A DNA stretch of 9,735 nucleotides from Actinomycetota bacterium. GTDB taxonomy: Bacteria > Actinomycetota > Actinomycetes > Streptosporangiales > Streptosporangiaceae. The stretch covers positions 1,995 to 11,729 of the forward strand of contig PLIQ01000414.1 of assembly GCA_003140115.1 (NCBI GenBank), read 5' to 3'. A program made the translations under genes and the position numbers. Under the pieces are notes generated by a model. That model made no database searches, was not told the origin of the DNA, and saw only the letters and a program-made list of their open reading frames with translations. Shown here piece after piece: positions 6,675 to 9,735 of this stretch. Position 1 is the first letter of the stretch; each line of letters begins with the position of its first letter.

Positions 6675-7558
6675 GGGGCGGTCCAGGCGGCCACCCGGGG
6701 ATCGACCTGCTCGTCCTTCCACTGCTCGCGTACCCACGAGTGCGCCGGATCGTCGCAGATCAGCCACTCCCGCTTACCGGGCCCGGCCATCACGTTCAGG
6801 TAGTAAAGGTCGTAGCCAGGCACCGCCATCGACGGGCCGTGCCAGCCGTGCGGGACGACCACCACGTCTCCGGTGCGCACCTCGGCCAGGACGTCGGCCG
6901 GGCGGTCCGCCGTGCCGTAGACGCGCTGGTAGGCCAGGCCCGGCTGCCCGTTCGGCCCGTCGGCCACCTCGAAGTAGTAGATCTCCTCCAGGACCGATTC
7001 GCCCGGCCGGTCGGTGTCGTGCTTGTGCGGCGGGAACGACGACCAGTTCCCGGCCGGGGTGAACACCTCGACGGCGATCAGCCGATCGGCTTCCAGTACG
7101 TCCGGGGTCCCGAAGTTGTTGACCCGCCGCGAGCAGTTCCCAGCCCCGCGCAGCTCCACTTTGACTTCGTCCCTTTTTACGTGCCGGAACGGAAGCCCCT
7201 CCGCCGAAGACCGCGCGGTGGCCAGCGCGAACCGGCCGCCGTTCCCGGCGTTGATTTGGTAGGCCGTATCACGGGGGACGTAGGCGCAGTCGGTGACCTC
7301 GGAGAACGGGTCATCGCGGCCGGCCAGATCAGCGCCCCCGGCGTCGGTGTCTACGCTGCACGATCCCGCCAGGGGCAGCACGATCATCTCGTCGCCGCCG
7401 GTATTCCCGAGATACGTGTCTGCCCTGGCCAGGTTCAGCACGCGGAGGCCGCTATACCCCCAGTGCGCCGCCTGGGGCGTGATGCGCACGATCTCCCGCC
7501 CGTCAGCCGTGCTCCCGGCCGGGAAGTGCCAGTTGAAACCCTCATCCAGGATGCTCAT
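6671..7558 (-). CDS. iolB: 5-deoxy-glucuronate isomerase
   Basis: A 295-residue cupin-type isomerase that converts 5-deoxy-D-glucuronate to 2-deoxy-5-keto-D-gluconate. Seen: two cupin halves; in the second, the metal-binding cluster SSFPPHKHD (H178, H180), LEEIYYFE (E191/E192) and VPHGWHGP (H237, H240), as in the KduI/IolB family. The N-terminal half carries GWGYSGL-like AHWGYSGLRVLNL and EMIVLPLAGSC. The start ATG 7556-7558 gives the expected N-terminus but has only a weak ribosome site; it lies 36 bases after the iolC stop, so ribosomes may reach it partly by coupling. The end overlaps iolD (ATGA). Length and motifs are complete. Confidence 0.96.
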   Translation of the reverse strand: MSILDEGFNWHFPAGSTADGREIVRITPQAAHWGYSGLRVLNLARADTYLGNTGGDEMIVLPLAGSCSVDTDAGGADLAGRDDPFSEVTDCAYVPRDTAYQINAGNGGRFALATARSSAEGLPFRHVKRDEVKVELRGAGNCSRRVNNFGTPDVLEADRLIAVEVFTPAGNWSSFPPHKHDTDRPGESVLEEIYYFEVADGPNGQPGLAYQRVYGTADRPADVLAEVRTGDVVVVPHGWHGPSMAVPGYDLYYLNVMAGPGKREWLICDDPAHSWVREQWKDEQVDPRVAAWTAP

Positions 7559-7594
7559 GGCCGAAACCGTAACATCGCGGGCCGTCGCGCATCC

Positions 7595-8539
7595 TCACGC
7601 ATCGGACGTCCGCAGGAAGTCCTCGACCTCTTCCGTGGTGGGCATGGCCGAGGAGCACTCCAGCCTGGTGGTGACGATCGCCCCGGCCGCGTTCGCGAAG
7701 CGGATGACTCGCTCCAGCGGCCAGCCGGCCAGCAGCCCGTGGCACAGCGCGCCGCCGAACCCGTCGCCGGCGCCGATCCCGTTGACCACCTCGACCCGGA
7801 TCGGTGGCACCTCAACCTCGTCGTCCTTGGTCCGCGCGTAGACCCCGTCCGGGCCCTGCTTGACCACCGCGAGCTCCACGCCCGCCGCGAGCAGCGCCTC
7901 GGCCGCGGCCCGAGCGTCCCGCGTGCCCACCGCGGTGTCCACCTCGTCCAGGTTGCCGACGGCCACCGTGACGTGGGGCAGCGCGGCCTGGACCTGCTCG
8001 CGGGCCTCCTCCCGCGAGCCCCAGAACACCGCCCGGTAGTCCAGGTCCAGCACGGTCAGCGGCGCCCGGCCGCGAGCCTGCCAGGCCGCGTGATGCGCGG
8101 CGCGGCTGGGCTCGGCGCACAGCCCGGTCACCGTGGCCCAGAACAGGCGCGCCGCGCGGACCTCGGCCACCGGGATCTCGTCGGACTTGATCTCCAGGTC
8201 CGGCGCCTTGGGGTACCGGTAGAACCAGATCGGGAAGTCGTCGGGCGGGAAGATCTCGCAGAACGTCACCGGGGTGGGCAGCTCCGGCACGGCGGTGACG
8301 AAGACGTCGTCCACGCCGAAGCCGCGCAGGGCCCGGTGCACGTACCGGCCGAACGGATCCGCGCCGGTCCGCGTGATGACCGCTGAGGTGCGCTCGTGCC
8401 GGGCCGCGGCCACCGCGACGTTCGTCGCGCTGCCCCCCAGGAACTTCCCGAACGTCTCGACATCCTCCAGCCCGACCCCGGCCTGCAGCGGGTAGATATC
8501 CACCCCGACCCGGCCCATGGTAAGGACGTCGTAGCTCAC
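7595..8539 (-). CDS. iolC: 5-dehydro-2-deoxygluconokinase
   Basis: A 314-residue pfkB/ribokinase-fold kinase that phosphorylates 2-deoxy-5-keto-D-gluconate at position 6 with ATP. Seen: the N-terminal start MSYDVLTMGRVGVDIYPLQ, the substrate-side glycine pair in FGKFLGGSATNVAVAAARHE (30-49), VTFCEIFPPDDFPIWFYR (91-108) typical of IolC, and the anion-hole/catalytic motif VNGIGAGDGFGGAL (252-265) with catalytic D259. The first Asp of the classical DTxGAGD motif is Asn here, which is common in IolC proteins. GTG 8537-8539 was chosen because it gives the family N-terminus and overlaps the iolG stop as GTGA; ATG at 8518-8520 would start inside the first strand. The open frame upstream of 8539 lies inside iolG and is not needed. 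The assignment is firm. Confidence 0.95.
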   Translation of the reverse strand: MSYDVLTMGRVGVDIYPLQAGVGLEDVETFGKFLGGSATNVAVAAARHERTSAVITRTGADPFGRYVHRALRGFGVDDVFVTAVPELPTPVTFCEIFPPDDFPIWFYRYPKAPDLEIKSDEIPVAEVRAARLFWATVTGLCAEPSRAAHHAAWQARGRAPLTVLDLDYRAVFWGSREEAREQVQAALPHVTVAVGNLDEVDTAVGTRDARAAAEALLAAGVELAVVKQGPDGVYARTKDDEVEVPPIRVEVVNGIGAGDGFGGALCHGLLAGWPLERVIRFANAAGAIVTTRLECSSAMPTTEEVEDFLRTSDA

Positions 8540-9561
8540 CGCTGGCCGCCGACCTGGCGTACCGCGGCCACCGGCACCGGCTGCTGGCGGTGCCGGGACA
8601 GCTCGCACGCTTCGGCCACGTAGAACGCCTCCAGGGCGTCCTCCAGCGTGCAAGGGCTGGCCGCCTGCCCGGCGGCGACCCCGAGGAACGCAGCCAGTTC
8701 GGCGACGTACGCGTCCCCGAACCGCCCCGCGAAGTCGCGGTGGGCCGGGCCGGCCGGGAAGCCCTGGAACGCTGATCCGGGCTCGGCCGAGCGCAGCGCC
8801 ATCCGATCGTCCAGCCCGGCGCAGACGCTGCCCGCCGAGCCGAGCACCTCCAGCCGGACGTCACACCCCGCGTCGTTGTACCGGCCGCAGGACACCACGG
8901 CCAGGGTGCCGTCGTCCAGGGTGAGCGTGGCACTGGCCGTGTCGACGTCGCCCGCCGCCCGGAAGAACTCCTCACCCCGGTTGGCGCCCGTCGCGTAGAC
9001 CTGAACCACCTCACGGCCGGACACCCAGCGGATCGCGTCGAAGTCATGCAACGCGCAGTCGCGGAAGATCCCGCCCGACCCCGAGATGTACCCGGCCGAC
9101 GGGGGCGCCGCGTCGAACGTCGTCGCCCTGATCGTGTGCAGCCAGCCCAGCGACCCCGACTGCGCCGCCTCCCGGGCGGCCCGGAAGCCGACGTCGAACC
9201 GCCGCTGGAACCCGATCTGCACCGGGACCGCGCACCCGCTGGTCGACTTGATCACGTCCAGCGTGCCCGCCACGTCGAGGGCGACCGGTTTCTCGCAGAA
9301 GACCGGCACCCCGGCCTGGACGCTGCGCTTGATGAGCTCCGGATGCGCACTCGTCGCCGCCGCGATGACCAGCGCGTCTATCCCCGCGCCGAGCAACTCC
9401 GCGACCGACCCGGCGGCCTGCGCCCCGAGTTCCCCGGCTACCTGCCGCGCCCGGTCAATGTCAGCGTCGCTGATAATCAGCGCGTCAACTCCCGGCAGTC
9501 CGCGCAGCGTCCTGGCGTGGAACACGCCGATCCGCCCTACCCCGATGAGTCCGATACGCAT
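8536..9561 (-). CDS. iolG: Inositol 2-dehydrogenase (Gfo/Idh/MocA family)
   Basis: A 341-residue NAD-dependent dehydrogenase, first enzyme of the pathway, oxidising myo-inositol to 2-keto-myo-inositol (scyllo-inosose). Seen: Rossmann motif IGLIGVGRIG (3-12), VFCEKPVALD with catalytic K91, QIGFQRRFD (105-113), and FRDCALHDFDAIRW with D168 and H172, spaced as the catalytic Asp/His pair of Bacillus IolG. The start ATG 9559-9561 is supported by AGGGG at 9569-9573 (- strand), seven bases upstream, and by the Rossmann motif beginning at residue 3. It is the first gene of the iolG-iolC-iolB-iolD run and overlaps iolC by GTGA. The family has many close relatives (scyllo-inositol or other polyol dehydrogenases), so exact stereospecificity is inferred from context; actinobacteria often carry several paralogues. 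Confidence 0.88.
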   Translation of the reverse strand: MRIGLIGVGRIGVFHARTLRGLPGVDALIISDADIDRARQVAGELGAQAAGSVAELLGAGIDALVIAAATSAHPELIKRSVQAGVPVFCEKPVALDVAGTLDVIKSTSGCAVPVQIGFQRRFDVGFRAAREAAQSGSLGWLHTIRATTFDAAPPSAGYISGSGGIFRDCALHDFDAIRWVSGREVVQVYATGANRGEEFFRAAGDVDTASATLTLDDGTLAVVSCGRYNDAGCDVRLEVLGSAGSVCAGLDDRMALRSAEPGSAFQGFPAGPAHRDFAGRFGDAYVAELAAFLGVAAGQAASPCTLEDALEAFYVAEACELSRHRQQPVPVAAVRQVGGQR

Positions 9562-9580
9562 GACGTTTCCCCTGCGAGGC

Positions 9581-9611
9581 CCGGTGATCCGGTGATCATA
9601 GCCTGAGGCTA
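9581..9611 (-). promoter_or_regulatory. Candidate iolG promoter and operator
   Basis: On the - strand TATGAT (9595-9600) is a one-mismatch -10 box about 33 bases before the iolG ATG, with no good -35 at standard spacing. A perfect dyad TAGCCT-G-AGGCTA (9599-9611) abuts and overlaps it by two bases on the upstream side, and an exact tandem repeat CCGGTGAT CCGGTGAT (+ strand 9581-9596) covers the -10 and likely start site. This is a sensible place for a repressor or activator of the iol operon. The dyad differs from the palindrome at 3767-3780. Confidence 0.4.
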
Positions 9612-9694
9612 CCCGCCGCTTTCCCGGCGCCGCCGCAGGTGGCGGTACGCTGCTCGTGGCCTTGATAAACGCGTCGTCCGGGAGCCGCAAGCTC

Positions 9695-9735
9695 ATGCTG
9701 AGCCAGCACGTCATCGATTCCCTGTTCCCGCCGGA
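9695..9735 (+). CDS. Possible start of a divergent gene, truncated by the window edge
   Basis: An open + strand frame begins at ATG 9695 and reads MLSQHVIDSLFPP to the end; a GGGAG (9680-9684) lies ten bases upstream, slightly far for a ribosome site. In-frame GTG 9656 and TTG 9662 are alternatives. If real, it would share the control region with iolG and diverge from it. Thirteen residues are too few to name a family. Confidence 0.25.
   Translation, partial: MLSQHVIDSLFPP

Noticed and set aside
6675..6767. Upstream-extended iolD start
   Set aside because: The 31 extra residues overlap the end of iolB and are of shadow composition; the ATG overlapping the iolB stop gives the family N-terminus.
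6740..8386. Long open frame on the + strand (about 548 codons) opposite iolB and iolC
   Set aside because: It is antisense to two genes with clear family motifs, its translation is rich in Arg/Pro/Gly/His without any domain-like pattern, and long spurious frames are normal in high-GC DNA.

Overview
The window is high-GC DNA with strongly G/C-biased third codon positions, GTG as well as ATG starts, and tightly packed genes. This and the gene families point to an actinobacterium; the sequence alone does not fix a genus. No rRNA, tRNA, CRISPR array, insertion sequence or phage gene was seen.

Left block (1-2849, + strand): the 3' end of a gene resembling the C-terminal part of N,N-dimethylformamidase-type proteins, then a soluble GT-A glycosyltransferase of the dolichyl-phosphate-sugar synthase type, then a DUF5995 protein. 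The last two are 7 bases apart and probably co-transcribed. Their biological role is unknown.

Centre and right (2836-9561): a myo-inositol catabolism cluster. On the - strand, transcribed right to left, lie iolG (inositol 2-dehydrogenase), iolC (5-dehydro-2-deoxygluconokinase), iolB (5-deoxyglucuronate isomerase) and iolD (trihydroxycyclohexane-dione hydrolase). iolG/iolC overlap by GTGA, iolB/iolD overlap by ATGA, and 55 bases of sequence separate the iolC stop from nothing larger than a 36-base gap before iolB, so this reads as one translationally coupled operon. Convergent to iolD is a HutC-type GntR regulator with a UTRA sensor domain. Divergent from that regulator is a Cgl0159-family (beta/alpha)8 aldolase gene, the likely enzyme for the last C-C cleavage (2-deoxy-5-keto-gluconate-6-phosphate to dihydroxyacetone phosphate and malonate semialdehyde). 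Together they cover five of the seven canonical steps. The inosose dehydratase (iolE), the malonate-semialdehyde dehydrogenase (iolA) and an inositol transporter are not in the window.

Control regions: the 305-base gap between the aldolase gene and the GntR gene holds a 14-base perfect palindrome whose half-site recurs over the regulator's own candidate -10 box. The region upstream of iolG holds a 13-base dyad abutting a TATGAT -10-like box and an 8-base tandem repeat. A possible gene start on the + strand lies at the right edge.

The window is mostly a recognisable catabolic locus. The least explained parts are the glycosyltransferase/DUF5995 pair, the operator-like elements, and the unproven substrate of the aldolase.
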